From Planctomycetaceae bacterium (GTDB lineage: Bacteria; Planctomycetota; Planctomycetia; Gemmatales; Gemmataceae): DNA of 64,000 nucleotides. Positions within the stretch are counted from its first letter, which is position 1; every line of letters starts with the position of its first letter. The DNA is taken from NCBI GenBank assembly GCA_013823135.1, contig PNLP01000033.1:16987-80986 (forward strand). The letters are read 5' to 3'. The position numbers and the translations under genes are program-made. Shown here one piece after another: positions 50,770-60,089 of the stretch. The notes beneath the pieces were generated by a model. That model saw only the letters and a program-made list of their open reading frames with translations, was not told where the DNA came from and made no database searches.

Positions 50770-50870
50770 ATTTGTGGTTCCTTCACGCTCCCCTTCGGGT
50801 CGCGGCAACGCTTGGTTTGGATTCATCACTCACATACGAGACCATCCAGGCCAACTTGGTGGGTGTGATT

Positions 50871-50937
50871 GGTTTGGTGGCACAGGCCTCTGGCCTGTGC
50901 TTGCAAAACACAGGCCAGAGGCCTGTGCCACCAAACC
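50871..50937. repeat. Long perfect palindrome (29-bp arms, 9-nt loop)
   Basis: Arms 50871-50899 and 50909-50937 are exact complements; each arm also contains CACAGGCC/GGCCTGTG around TCT. It lies between the YdjY-like and PQQ genes and resembles two REP units placed head to head. Confidence 0.88.
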
Positions 50938-50961
50938 CACCACCTTAAGCTGGCTCGACCA

Positions 50962-52386
50962 CTACTTGCTGCCGATGCACACGATGACGGTTTCCTTGCC
51001 GGCCGTCGGGCCTTCGATGTTGCACGTCGCCACGATGATCTTGCCGCCGTGAACCGTGACGCCGCCATAGACCATTCCCGGTGCGCCGCCTTCCTTCGCG
51101 GCTGCCAGCGTCCACTTCGGGTTGCCAGTCTTCAGGTCGATGGCGTGAACGGTGCCGCTGAGGTCGGCCGCGTACACGACGCCTGCGGCCACTGCGGGTG
51201 GTGCGAACGTGGGCATCTTGCAGTCGTAGAGCCAGGCACGCTCGCCATCGGCCACCTTGAATGCTCGCACCTTGCCATCGGTCGCGGTGCAGACGGCAAG
51301 CCCGTCACTGACCGCGACAGCACCCACGACGCCACCGGTTGCGATCTCCTTCTTCCATTTCACCTCGCCGGTCTTCAGGTCGATCGCGGTGACATCGCCC
51401 TTCGCGCCCTTGATTTCCTTGAGGTAGTAGCCGATGGAACTCCCCGGCACGATCGCGAGGTCGCCGGCCACGGTCGCGCCGCCCCACGGGTTGAGTGCCA
51501 GTTCTCGCTTCCAGACGGTTTCGCCGGTCTCGGCATTCAGTGCATACAACGCTCGCTCACCAACTTTTTCCTTGTCGAGGAACGACGTCGGCACCAGGAG
51601 CTTGTCGCCGGCGAGGTTCACGGGGGCATCGACGTGCCACTTCATCTCGCCCTTCTGCCAGACCTTCTTCGGCGCGAACTTCAGGAGTTGGCTGTCATCG
51701 GGCGGGATGGCGAAGTCGTCCTTCTTGGCTTTGAGTTCCTCGTACTTCGCCGTCAGTTCCTTCCACTTGGCATCCTGCATCTTCGTGATCGTCGGCAGGT
51801 CGTATTCCTTGCCTTCGAGTGTGCCCTTCTCCAGTTCGACGCACAACACCCCCGCAGCGCCGCCGCCGATGTACACGCGATTCCCCGCGACAACTGGCCC
51901 GCCTTCGAGGTGGATCAGGTTGCCGGGCAGGGTGAGTTGCCAGAGTGGCTTGCTGGTGGTCGCGTTGATGCAGTGGATCAGGCCGCCCGAGTCCTGGTGC
52001 ATACCGTCGCCGAAGATCAGGTAGTCCCCGGCGACCGCGGGCGAACTCACGGATGCCAGCTTGAGGTACGGTGCGGACTTCGACCACGTCGCTTGCGTGG
52101 GTGCCTTCGCGGTAAGTGGGAACAGCGTGACCGTGGGGCGGTTGAACGCGCCGACGCCGGAGAGGTAGATCGAGTCTTTCACGGGAACGGGCGCGGCCAG
52201 GAAGTGGTCCATCGACTTCACGGCCCAGAGCACGGTGGGTTTGTCCGGCCCGGCGACGTTATCGGTGTTGCCGGTGCGCTGCGGGTTGCCGCGATACGTG
52301 GCCCACGGGCCGGGGTCCGCGGCAGTTGATTCACCGCAGAGAACGCAGAGAACGCAGAGAGAAGACAGGAGAGATCGAAACGACAT
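50962..52386 (-). CDS. Secreted PQQ-like beta-propeller protein with repeat-derived signal peptide
   Basis: A 474-aa exported propeller protein. Blades are visible as GDYLIFGDGMHQDSGGLIHCINATTSKPLWQLTLPG, RVYIGGGAAGVLCVELEKGTLEGKEYD, ALYALNAETGETVWKRELALNPWGG, VTAIDLKTGEVKWKKEIATGG, VRAFKVADGERAWLYD and VHAIDLKTGNPKWTLAAAK. The signal peptide reads SLLSSLCVLCVLCGESTAA; its Leu-Cys-Val repeats are encoded by a dispersed DNA repeat (52330-52361) built from ACGCAGAGA units. It begins 73 bases after the next gene upstream on the same strand (FG-GAP). Confidence 0.9.
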   Translation of the reverse strand: MSFRSLLSSLCVLCVLCGESTAADPGPWATYRGNPQRTGNTDNVAGPDKPTVLWAVKSMDHFLAAPVPVKDSIYLSGVGAFNRPTVTLFPLTAKAPTQATWSKSAPYLKLASVSSPAVAGDYLIFGDGMHQDSGGLIHCINATTSKPLWQLTLPGNLIHLEGGPVVAGNRVYIGGGAAGVLCVELEKGTLEGKEYDLPTITKMQDAKWKELTAKYEELKAKKDDFAIPPDDSQLLKFAPKKVWQKGEMKWHVDAPVNLAGDKLLVPTSFLDKEKVGERALYALNAETGETVWKRELALNPWGGATVAGDLAIVPGSSIGYYLKEIKGAKGDVTAIDLKTGEVKWKKEIATGGVVGAVAVSDGLAVCTATDGKVRAFKVADGERAWLYDCKMPTFAPPAVAAGVVYAADLSGTVHAIDLKTGNPKWTLAAAKEGGAPGMVYGGVTVHGGKIIVATCNIEGPTAGKETVIVCIGSK

Positions 52387-52447
52387 CGCGGCCCTTTCAA
52401 GAACTGGTTTAGGCTTTCTCTGCGGACTCCGCGTTCTCTGCGGTGAA
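52330..52447. repeat. Inverted CCGCAGAGAACGCAGAG repeat around a gene start
   Basis: The left arm 52330-52361 is within the PQQ gene and codes for its signal peptide. The right arm 52416-52447 is the inverse with a few mismatches (core CTCCGCGTTCTCTGCGG). They flank the start codon of the gene. Confidence 0.8.
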
Positions 52448-52458
52448 CACGGTTTTCG

Positions 52459-54927
52459 TCACTGAACTTTCACGTTCATCGGTGCGTTCGCCACGGTCAC
52501 GTCCTTCACGATGGCCTTGCCGTCGGTGCTGATGAGTTCGACCTTGTACGCACCCGGTGCCAGCACGAACCGCGGAGCCTGGCCCGACTGCCCACCGCGA
52601 CCATCGCCGCCAGCCATCGCCGAAGTTGCCACTGGCTTACCCGTCGCGTCCTTCACGACGACCTTGCCGCCGTTCAGGCCCGTGGTGCCGTTGAGCGTCA
52701 CGGTTACCGCGGTCAGCGGTCGGCCCGGTGTCATGAGGCCGAACAACGCACACGATTCCTGGCCCTCGTTGTTGAAGATCAGGTCGAGTTGGCCGTCGCC
52801 GTTCAGGTCCGCGAATGCGGCGGCCTGCGAGTTGAACACCTTCTGCGTCAGGCCAACATCGGTCGTCTTGTCGCTGAAGGTGCCGTTGCCAGCGTGCTTG
52901 AAGTAGCGGTTGCTCCCTCGCAGGCAGCATACGACCAGGTCGAGCTTGCCGTCGTTGTCGAAGTCGCCCCACGCGGCTGAAACCGCTCCGGGGATGGCCT
53001 TCGCCAGATCGCCGGCATTCGCGATCACGTCGGTGAACTTGCCGGTGCCGTCGTTCTTCAGCAGCTTGCACTTCCCGTCGGTCTGCGGGATGAAGATATC
53101 CGTGTGGCCGTCGCCGTCGAAGTCGCACAGAGACGGGCCGACCTTGCCGGTCTTGTAGCTGATGTTCGCGTCCGCTTTGGGGACGAACTTGCCACTCTGG
53201 TTCACGAACAACGCGCCCGTGCCGGCACCGAGGAGGAAGTCCGGTTTGCCGTCGCCATTGAAGTCGGCCACCGCGAGTGAGTCGGCTTTCACGTCGGAGG
53301 CGAGGCCATTCGGCCCGAGTCCCCACGCTTCGGAAACGTCATCGAACCACGGTCCCGGCGGCCCACCAGCGGAGAGTCCCGTTGCAAACGTGTACACGTG
53401 CGGTTGATCGGCGTTCGTCATCTTGATGAGCAGCGTGCTTTTCCCTGCTGGCAGCTTCAGAGCCAGGCCGACCGGTTCCGGTTTCGCGGCTTCCTGCGAG
53501 TGAATCTTCTCGCCATTCACCCACACAGCGAACGGGTTCGCGCAGGTGAAGGTGACTGGCACCACGCCCGCGGCACTCATCTCCAACTCGCGGAACACGT
53601 ACGCGGCAGAGTTGGCACCAAGGTCGGCGAGGTTGCTCGCTTCGCCGTCCTTGAACTCCTTCTTGGCCCATTTCACGGGCATGTCGCGCTTCCCCTTGTA
53701 CTCCTTTTCCGGCGTGAACTTGTCCTTCTCGATGGGGAACTCGGTCTTGAAGTTCTCGGCGGGGTTGGCGGCTCGGAACATGCCGATGGCGTAGGTGTCG
53801 CCGAGCTTCGGGAGCACGACCTTCGGAGCTTCGGTGCGGTTGTTGCGGTAGAGCCGCAGCCCGTGGAAGCCGTTCGCGAGGAGGATGTCGGGCTTGCCGT
53901 CGGCGTCGAAGTCGCCGAACGCGGCGGCGGTCAGGTTGTACGCGAGTTCCTTGGGGAGCCGGGCACTTTCGTCGCGGAACTGACCCTTGCCGGCGTTCGC
54001 GAACAGCTTCGGACCGGTCGCGGTGGCCAGCAGCAGGTCGGGCAAGCCGTCGCCGTTGACGTCGGCCCACACGGCTGCACGCGCGCCACCAACCAGGCCG
54101 GGAAGCGCTGTCTCGATGAAGCCGTCGCCGCCATTCTGGAGCAGCGCAACCTTGTTCGCACCGCAGAGGCAGATGTCGGGCTTGCCGTCGTTGTCGAAGT
54201 CGATCGTGCTCACCGATTGTGCCTCGGCGTCGAGCTTGGGCAACGCGGCGTAGCGGTCGAAGCCGGGCATTCCCTTGAGGGCGCGAATGTCTTCGCCGCC
54301 CCAGCCGACGAAGTCGCGCTTCGGGTTGTAGTCGAGGTTCTTGAGGCTCGTCTTCAGCCGTTGAATGCGGGCCGTCTTCTTGTGAATCGCTTCCTTGTCG
54401 CCGTCCACCATGCAGGGCACGATCACTTCCTTGTTGTCCATGATGTCGGCGCAGATGCCGGGGAGTTTGTCCGGCTTGCCGGCGTAGCTGCGGAGCAGGA
54501 ACGGTTCGCCGTGCGACATGCCCCACCATTCACCTTGCGGATATGCCTGGTACCAGGACGTGCCGAAGTACGTCTCGCTGGACCCGCCGTTGTGGAAGAA
54601 GGTGGCGAGTTTGCCGACCTCGGCCCACTTCATGATCTCTTCCCACTCACCGGCCCGCAGCCCGCCACGACCGATGTTGTGCTTGATCTCGTTCTGCGGG
54701 TGCTTCCCTTTGATGTCCTGGAGCTTCGTGAAGATGATGAGGTTCTTCTCGCGGTCCACCTTCGTCACCTGCATCTGGACGATGTTGGTGGACTGCTTGA
54801 TGACGTCGGCGAGGGTGATGGGCACCTCGACGTATGCGGCGGCCCGATTGGGCGACGCGACGACCGTGGCGAAGGCGGCCGCAACGGCGACCACCCAACC
54901 CCGGCGAAGAATCGATCGGTCCTTCAT
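52459..54927 (-). CDS. Secreted FG-GAP/VCBS-repeat protein
   Basis: An 822-aa exported protein (signal WVVAVAAAFATVVASPNRAAA). After a ~170-residue N-terminal domain (YVEVPITLADVIKQSTNIVQMQVTKVDREKNLIIFTKL) come FG-GAP repeats with calcium-binding loops: DFDNDGKPDICLC, DVNGDGLPDLLLA, DFDADGKPDILLA, DFNGDGKPDFLLG, DFDGDGHTDIFIP, DFDNDGKLDLVVC and DLNGDGQLDLIFN, giving an integrin-like propeller. A C-terminal ~80-residue beta domain follows. Probably a surface or periplasmic adhesion or enzyme scaffold; ligand unknown. Confidence 0.9.
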   Translation of the reverse strand: MKDRSILRRGWVVAVAAAFATVVASPNRAAAYVEVPITLADVIKQSTNIVQMQVTKVDREKNLIIFTKLQDIKGKHPQNEIKHNIGRGGLRAGEWEEIMKWAEVGKLATFFHNGGSSETYFGTSWYQAYPQGEWWGMSHGEPFLLRSYAGKPDKLPGICADIMDNKEVIVPCMVDGDKEAIHKKTARIQRLKTSLKNLDYNPKRDFVGWGGEDIRALKGMPGFDRYAALPKLDAEAQSVSTIDFDNDGKPDICLCGANKVALLQNGGDGFIETALPGLVGGARAAVWADVNGDGLPDLLLATATGPKLFANAGKGQFRDESARLPKELAYNLTAAAFGDFDADGKPDILLANGFHGLRLYRNNRTEAPKVVLPKLGDTYAIGMFRAANPAENFKTEFPIEKDKFTPEKEYKGKRDMPVKWAKKEFKDGEASNLADLGANSAAYVFRELEMSAAGVVPVTFTCANPFAVWVNGEKIHSQEAAKPEPVGLALKLPAGKSTLLIKMTNADQPHVYTFATGLSAGGPPGPWFDDVSEAWGLGPNGLASDVKADSLAVADFNGDGKPDFLLGAGTGALFVNQSGKFVPKADANISYKTGKVGPSLCDFDGDGHTDIFIPQTDGKCKLLKNDGTGKFTDVIANAGDLAKAIPGAVSAAWGDFDNDGKLDLVVCCLRGSNRYFKHAGNGTFSDKTTDVGLTQKVFNSQAAAFADLNGDGQLDLIFNNEGQESCALFGLMTPGRPLTAVTVTLNGTTGLNGGKVVVKDATGKPVATSAMAGGDGRGGQSGQAPRFVLAPGAYKVELISTDGKAIVKDVTVANAPMNVKVQ

Positions 54928-55255
54928 CGCAGGAACCCTCCGTACTTGTTCGTTGCGGCGCGGTCGCGGCAACATCATGGAACCCGCAGCGTCAAGTGGT
55001 CGTCCGGCGAGCCACGGAGTTTATCCCCGTAGGCGTTTGGTTTTCACCCCGAAGGGGTGGGACAACATAGCCCAGGGCGAAGCCCTGGGTAAGCGATCCC
55101 TTGTCGCACCCCTTCAGGGTGCAACCTTCCAGGGGTTTACACCCCTGGCTATTAACGGTGACCCCCTTGGGGTCAAAACACCACGCACCGATCGAATGTC
55201 TTAGCAGCCCCAACGGGGCGGCTGATAATAGCCAGGGGTGTAAACCCCTGGTCCG
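54928..55255. other. Intergenic cluster of palindromic repeats
   Basis: This 328-bp stretch holds no gene but many hairpins: 55012-55031 (degenerate CCACGGGG palindrome), 55045-55059 (CACCCC/GGGGTG), 55071-55089 (CCCAGGGC/GCCCTGGG), 55106-55122 (GCACCC/GGGTGC), 55129-55148 (CCAGGGGT/ACCCCTGG), 55160-55174 (GACCCC/GGGGTC), 55207-55219 (GCCCC/GGGGC) and 55232-55251 (CCAGGGGT/ACCCCTGG). The last part is enclosed by an exact 26-bp inverted repeat (55129-55154 and 55226-55251). The promoter of the FG-GAP gene must lie between them and 54928. Confidence 0.85.
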
Positions 55256-58200
55256 CTATTTCTTCGGCGAGATCTTCTCCATGCGCTCGGTGGCGGCCTT
55301 TGTCCATTCGCTGTCTTTCGGGGCGTCCTTGATCACGCGCTCCAGCAATTTCGTGGCGGATTCGGGGTTCTTCTCCTCGTTCAGCACGCGAGCGTGCTCC
55401 AGCATCGCGGTCCACTTCAGCTCGGGGAGGTCGTAACCCAGGTACACTGTTTGGAACTCCGCGCCGGCTTCCTTCCACTTGTTTTGCTTCGCGTGGCACT
55501 CGCCGATCTGCAACCGGGCACGACCTGCGCGATCATCCTGCGTTGCCTGAGTGATCTGCACATACACGTTGATCGCGTCCGGGTAGCGGTTCTGGTTCTG
55601 GAGCGCGAGCCCCATGCCGTAGCGGGCGTCGACCGCCCACGGGTTGTTGTTGCCGTAGCGTGCGACGACCGTCTCGAACGCCTGACGAGCGGGTTCCCAC
55701 TGCTTCAGTTCCAGGTAGGCGTGACCGAGCCGCAACAGAGCCCGATCACTCACGCCGGGGATGTTGTGGAACGCGCCGTTGTCGCGGAAGATCACGAGCT
55801 TCTTTGCTGCATCGTCGGCCTTCCCCTGTGCCAGCAAGCACTCGGCCGAACGATACAACCCCTGGCCGCGGTGTGGCGACTTCTCGTTGTTGCCGACGGA
55901 ATCGAACTGACCCTGTGCGGCGGGGTAGTCCTTCTTGTCGAACAGTGCGCCGCCGAGCCGGAGGCGGATCCGCTCCAGCGATTCTGGTGGCGTGGCCTTG
56001 TCCGTCGGTTCCTTGTCGATGGCTTCCTTCAGCAACTTGATCGCGTCGTCGGGCTTTTTCTCTGCGAGGAGTTCGGCCAGTTCCAGACGGCTCTCGACTG
56101 CCAGCGCCAGATCGGGGAACTCCGCAATCAGTTTGGTGTAAGCGGGGGTCGGGTCGGTGTCGGCGGCGCGAGCGGTCCACGCGGCATCGTAGAGCATGCG
56201 AGCGCGGGCTTCACTCGCGGGAAGTGCGGCCTTGAACTGTTCCGCACGTTGAAGGAACTGCGTCGCGACGTTGTTCAGTTCACCCTTCGCGGCCTTCACC
56301 TTGTTGTCGATCTCCGCGATCTGTGCGGGCGTCAGGTTCGGCTTGGCCTTTTCCTTCTCGATCTCGACGATCTTCTTCTTGATCTCCTCGACGTTGCACT
56401 GTGCAGCCTTCAACGCAGCTTCTGCCGCGATCGGCTTGGTGCCGCCGGCTTGAATGGCCTGCTCGAACGCGGCGCGGGCGTCGGTCGGCTTGCCAGCCTC
56501 GAACAACGCGACCCCGTGGTGATACCGCAACAGCGGTACCCAGTCGGCGCGATCGCCGGTCAGCGATGCCTCGAACTTCTGGCGAGCCTGCGCCAGCGTG
56601 TCGGCTGCGGGTTGGAACTGGTTCTGCTCGCGGAGCAGTGTCGCCAGTGTGACGTGCGCCAGTGCCGCGACCGGCGACTTTTGCAGCGGGTCGTTCGCGA
56701 ACTGCCGCAGGACGTTGATGGCGTTGTTCTTGTCGCCCTGAAGAATCAGTACCTTTGCCCGCTCCAGGTGAGCAGTCCCAACTAGCGGCGACTTGTTGTA
56801 GCCCGGATCGTTGATGACCTTTTCGAGAGCGCCGCGAGCCTTGTTGAAGGCGTCGTTCTTTTCGTTACCGGGTGCGAGCTGGATGCCGAGCCGCTTCTGG
56901 CACAGGGCATACTTGATAAGTGCATCGGGTGCTTGTTCAGACTTGGGGTTCCCGGCCACGAAGCCATCGAGCAGGCCGGCGGCAGCACTCAGTTTCTCGC
57001 GAAGCATGTTGTCTTGCAGAGCGTCCTCGGCCTTCGCAGGGGCCAGACGGATCAGGCAGTCCGCGAGGATGTAGCTGACCGGAGCAAGGTCGCCATTGCG
57101 ATCCGGCCCGGGGATGGCATCCAGTGCAGAGGCGGCCTTCTCCCAGTCTTCCTGAGCAAGTAGGCACAGCCCGAGCCCGTAGCGAGCGCGGCTGAGTCGC
57201 TCGAACTCCGGGAACTTGGCGACCACCTCTTCGTACTTCTTCGCGGCTTCAATGTAAGCGGCCTTGGTCGCAGCCGGGTTGTTCTGCTTGGCGATGTCCT
57301 CGGCCTTGCGGAAAGCGTTCTCGGCGCTGCGGTACATCACGAGCGGCGTCAGTGCGCTGTTCGGGAACTGCTGCCGGAAGGTTGCGATGCGAGCTTCGGA
57401 GTTGTTCACGTCCCCCGCGAGGTGGAACGCGGTGGCCGCTCGCTGAAGGATCTCTTCGGCCCGTGTGGGAAGCAACTTCTCATTCGTGATCTGGTCGTAA
57501 ACCTGTGCTGCGGGGGCCGGTTGGTTCGCGGTCAGGAGTGCGTCGGCGAGTTCCAGCATGATTTCGGGGCGGCGGGCTTTCGCGTCGGGATCCTGCCCAC
57601 CGAACTGGTTTGCCTTGTCGGCTGCCATGCGGAGGTTGTTGAGCGAGTTCGTGAACAGTTGATTCCGCAGATTCGGGTTGTTGATGTCGGTCGCGAGTGC
57701 TTGCCCGAGTTGTGCCTTGCCGAGCCAGTACAGCGCTTGATCGGCGAGTTTCGGATGATTGACGAGCGGTTGTAGCGTCTTTGATGCGTCGTCGTAGGCC
57801 TTGGATTGCACGAAGCAGAACCCGGCGCGAAGGGTGGCGTCGTCCTTTAACGGCGACGCGGCGAAGTCCTTGGCGAATGCCTGGAACTTCGGCAGTGCTT
57901 CGCCGAACTTGCCTGCCTCATAGTTGAGACATGCACCATAGAACGCGGCACCTGCGACGTAATCCGGCGCGGGGCTCTTCACGATCGCTTCGAGGCGTGC
58001 TTTCTCCCACGGGTCGTTCTTGAACTTGTCGGGTTGCTGCAAGGCAGCGGTCGCGGTCTTCTTCTGGTCCTCATACCCGGTCAAGACGGCGTTGAACGCG
58101 AGTGTGGCCTCGGCCTTCTGGTCGATGGCGAGAACGCGACCTAGTAGATACCGGGCGTGGAGACCAAAGGGTTGGTCGAACGGAGCGAGTTGGCCCAGTG

Positions 58201-58921
58201 TCTTCTCCGCGGTCGCCATGTCGTTCAGCAGGAACGCGGCGAAGCCGTGGTAGTACAACCCAAGCGGGCGGAACTTGCTCTTGGCGAGTGCGGCGTCCTT
58301 CGCGAACGGTTCGGTGGTGGCTCGGGCCTCCTTCGTCTTGCCGAGCCGCAACTCGGTCTCGGCCGTGTCGCAGCGGCTGCGTGCGGCCCACTCCGCATCC
58401 GGTGGCGTCTTCTTCTCGAACGCATCACGCGCCGCGGTGAAGAACTTGCCGGCTTCCGTGAAGTGCCCGTTCGCGTTGTTTTGCCGTTGCGGCATCTCGT
58501 TCGGCTTCGCAATTCCCTCGGCGAGTTCCTTCTGGGCCAGCCCGCGACGGCTCACGCCTGCGTAATAGAGCGCCAGCGGTCGATCGGGGAAGTTACCGTC
58601 GTTCGCGGCGGGGGTGATTGTTTCGAGTGCGGCCTGGTAGTTCCGGTCCGGCAGGTCGAGGATCGCGACGGTGAGCCCGAGCCTGGCCGATTGCGCGTCC
58701 TTGTGACCACCGAACTTCTGGAGGAACTCCTTGAACCGGTCCGCGGCGAACTGCGGGTTCGCCTCGGCGTAGGCCTTGCGGGCGATGTTCAGGAGCATCT
58801 CGGCTTGCTGGTCGGCTGTTGGCTGTGCTGCTAGGCGAGCAGGGGATGTGAGTCCTCCTGTGAAGACGAGCAGGCCGAACAATGCAAGCGCGGCGGGACC
58901 GCGGGAACGGGTGAGGGGCAT
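55256..58921 (-). CDS. Secreted giant TPR-repeat protein
   Basis: A 1221-aa exported protein (signal ALALFGLLVFTGGLTSPARLAA). The rest is almost all helical TPR/Sel-like repeats, e.g. AYAEANPQFAADRFKEFLQKFGG, KAYDDASKTLQPLVNHPKLADQALYWLGKAQLG, NEKSPHRGQGLYRSAECLLAQGKADDAAKKLV, RALLRLGHAYLELKQWEPARQAFETVVARYG and RARLQIGECHAKQNKWKEAGAEFQTVY. Such proteins act as scaffolds for protein complexes in the periplasm; in planctomycetes they are common near TonB/ExbBD systems, but none is seen here. Its stop lies right after the hairpin cluster. Confidence 0.88.
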   Translation of the reverse strand: MPLTRSRGPAALALFGLLVFTGGLTSPARLAAQPTADQQAEMLLNIARKAYAEANPQFAADRFKEFLQKFGGHKDAQSARLGLTVAILDLPDRNYQAALETITPAANDGNFPDRPLALYYAGVSRRGLAQKELAEGIAKPNEMPQRQNNANGHFTEAGKFFTAARDAFEKKTPPDAEWAARSRCDTAETELRLGKTKEARATTEPFAKDAALAKSKFRPLGLYYHGFAAFLLNDMATAEKTLGQLAPFDQPFGLHARYLLGRVLAIDQKAEATLAFNAVLTGYEDQKKTATAALQQPDKFKNDPWEKARLEAIVKSPAPDYVAGAAFYGACLNYEAGKFGEALPKFQAFAKDFAASPLKDDATLRAGFCFVQSKAYDDASKTLQPLVNHPKLADQALYWLGKAQLGQALATDINNPNLRNQLFTNSLNNLRMAADKANQFGGQDPDAKARRPEIMLELADALLTANQPAPAAQVYDQITNEKLLPTRAEEILQRAATAFHLAGDVNNSEARIATFRQQFPNSALTPLVMYRSAENAFRKAEDIAKQNNPAATKAAYIEAAKKYEEVVAKFPEFERLSRARYGLGLCLLAQEDWEKAASALDAIPGPDRNGDLAPVSYILADCLIRLAPAKAEDALQDNMLREKLSAAAGLLDGFVAGNPKSEQAPDALIKYALCQKRLGIQLAPGNEKNDAFNKARGALEKVINDPGYNKSPLVGTAHLERAKVLILQGDKNNAINVLRQFANDPLQKSPVAALAHVTLATLLREQNQFQPAADTLAQARQKFEASLTGDRADWVPLLRYHHGVALFEAGKPTDARAAFEQAIQAGGTKPIAAEAALKAAQCNVEEIKKKIVEIEKEKAKPNLTPAQIAEIDNKVKAAKGELNNVATQFLQRAEQFKAALPASEARARMLYDAAWTARAADTDPTPAYTKLIAEFPDLALAVESRLELAELLAEKKPDDAIKLLKEAIDKEPTDKATPPESLERIRLRLGGALFDKKDYPAAQGQFDSVGNNEKSPHRGQGLYRSAECLLAQGKADDAAKKLVIFRDNGAFHNIPGVSDRALLRLGHAYLELKQWEPARQAFETVVARYGNNNPWAVDARYGMGLALQNQNRYPDAINVYVQITQATQDDRAGRARLQIGECHAKQNKWKEAGAEFQTVYLGYDLPELKWTAMLEHARVLNEEKNPESATKLLERVIKDAPKDSEWTKAATERMEKISPKK

Positions 58922-59259
58922 CGGTGTGAATCACTCCCGCTGGAGGGAAAGGAAATCGTGGACCCAGGCACAGGGGGTGTCGTAACCCTGGCAGGGTTGT
59001 GGTGGGATCTACGGGGTCCGGTCGAGGGCGACGTTCGCGGGGCGTGGCAGAATTCGCCCATTGGGGTGGAACGTGGCCCGAAACCGTGGCAGCGATTTGG
59101 GTGGGCACCAACCAACAGCGCCTATTGTTGTCGTGCATGTGGTCGCGCGTCAACCATCACAATGGAGAATTTGTGAACCATAAGCGAAGTTTCATGAAAC
59201 GGGGTTAACCCAGGGATTGACGCTGTGCCGTCTGGAGTCGTGGAGTGTAAAGCCGCGGA
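58922..59259. other. Intergenic region upstream of the TPR gene
   Basis: 338 bases with no gene. Contains a small palindrome AACCCTG/CAGGGTT (58984-58998) and a 12-nt palindrome GTTTCATGAAAC (59189-59200) of unknown role. I could not assign a promoter for the TPR gene. Confidence 0.5.
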
Positions 59260-60042
59260 TTAACCGCCGAACAGACGGGTGAACCAGCTACTCGATGGCG
59301 GCTTCGGTGGCGGTACGTGGACCGGTAACCCCTGCAACACCGACACGCCCCACAGGCTCGCGATTCGCTCGGCCGTGCCGCGACCGACCCACTTCACCAA
59401 CCGCTCGAAACCTTCCGCCAACACCGGGCGTCGGCGATCGATGCCGTGGCCGTCCGAGCCGATGACGTGCAGGAAGCCCGCCGTTGCCCAGTGACGCAAT
59501 GCCTTCTCCATGCCGGGTTCCCACGGGTCCGCGAGCGCCCACGCCGTTGCCTGAATCATGCACCCCGCTGCGATCCAGCGTGCCGTGCGTGCCGGATCGT
59601 AGAGCAACTCGGGGTATCGTTCCGCGTGGGCGATGATGAGCCTGACGCCGTGCGGCCGGAACGCTTCTGCGATGGGAAGCACGTCAACAAACATGCCGTG
59701 CGGCATCTCGACGAGTAACCATTTGTTGTGGTTCCCGACGGTGAGCAGTGTGCCGGCCTGCCAGTCTTCGAATGTGGTCGGCGACAGCATCACCTCGCCG
59801 GTGGGGTATACCGAGAGCGGAATAGACTTCGCGGCGAGTTCGCGTGTCAGTAGCGTCGTGGCGGTTCGGAGGCGCTGGGCAGTGTTTTCGGGGTAGCCTT
59901 CATTCTGATGGGCGAGTGCGGTTGCGTGTCGTGCCCCTTCGCTCACGAGGATCCGGCACATGGCGATTGCCTCGTCCATGCTCGGCGGCCCGTCGTCGAG
60001 GCCGGCGAGCAGGTGGACGTGTGTGTCGGCAAGCGGTGTCAT
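59260..60042 (-). CDS. CpsB/YwqE-like PHP tyrosine phosphatase
   Basis: A 260-aa PHP-fold phosphatase that removes phosphate from the tyrosine tail of BY-kinases. DTHVHLLAGLDDGPPSMDEAIAMCRI (DxHxH metal site), ALAHQNEGYPENTAQRL, GEVMLSP, LLVEMPHG, RLIIAHAERYPEL and VIGSDGHGIDRRRP supply the metal ligands of the family. Basic residues (RLIIAHAERYPE) bind phosphotyrosine. It lies 47 bases downstream of the BY-kinase on the same strand, so the two form a phosphorylation switch for exopolysaccharide export. Confidence 0.92.
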   Translation of the reverse strand: MTPLADTHVHLLAGLDDGPPSMDEAIAMCRILVSEGARHATALAHQNEGYPENTAQRLRTATTLLTRELAAKSIPLSVYPTGEVMLSPTTFEDWQAGTLLTVGNHNKWLLVEMPHGMFVDVLPIAEAFRPHGVRLIIAHAERYPELLYDPARTARWIAAGCMIQATAWALADPWEPGMEKALRHWATAGFLHVIGSDGHGIDRRRPVLAEGFERLVKWVGRGTAERIASLWGVSVLQGLPVHVPPPKPPSSSWFTRLFGG

Positions 60043-60089
60043 GGGGAACCGGTTCGAGGAATGCGTCGAGTTAAAACAGCCGCTTGACG

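Noticed and set aside
53398..55032. 544-aa frame antisense to the FG-GAP gene
   Set aside because: Seven calcium-loop repeats on the sense strand prove that strand; the antisense frame runs into the hairpin cluster.
55012..55251. Riboswitch or CRISPR reading of the hairpin cluster
   Set aside because: The hairpins differ from each other, spacing is irregular and no known aptamer pattern or regular repeat is present.
59189..59200. GTTTCATGAAAC as a third parS site
   Set aside because: It lacks the two central bases of the parS core (12 instead of 14 nt) and its arms differ from the parB-proximal sites.
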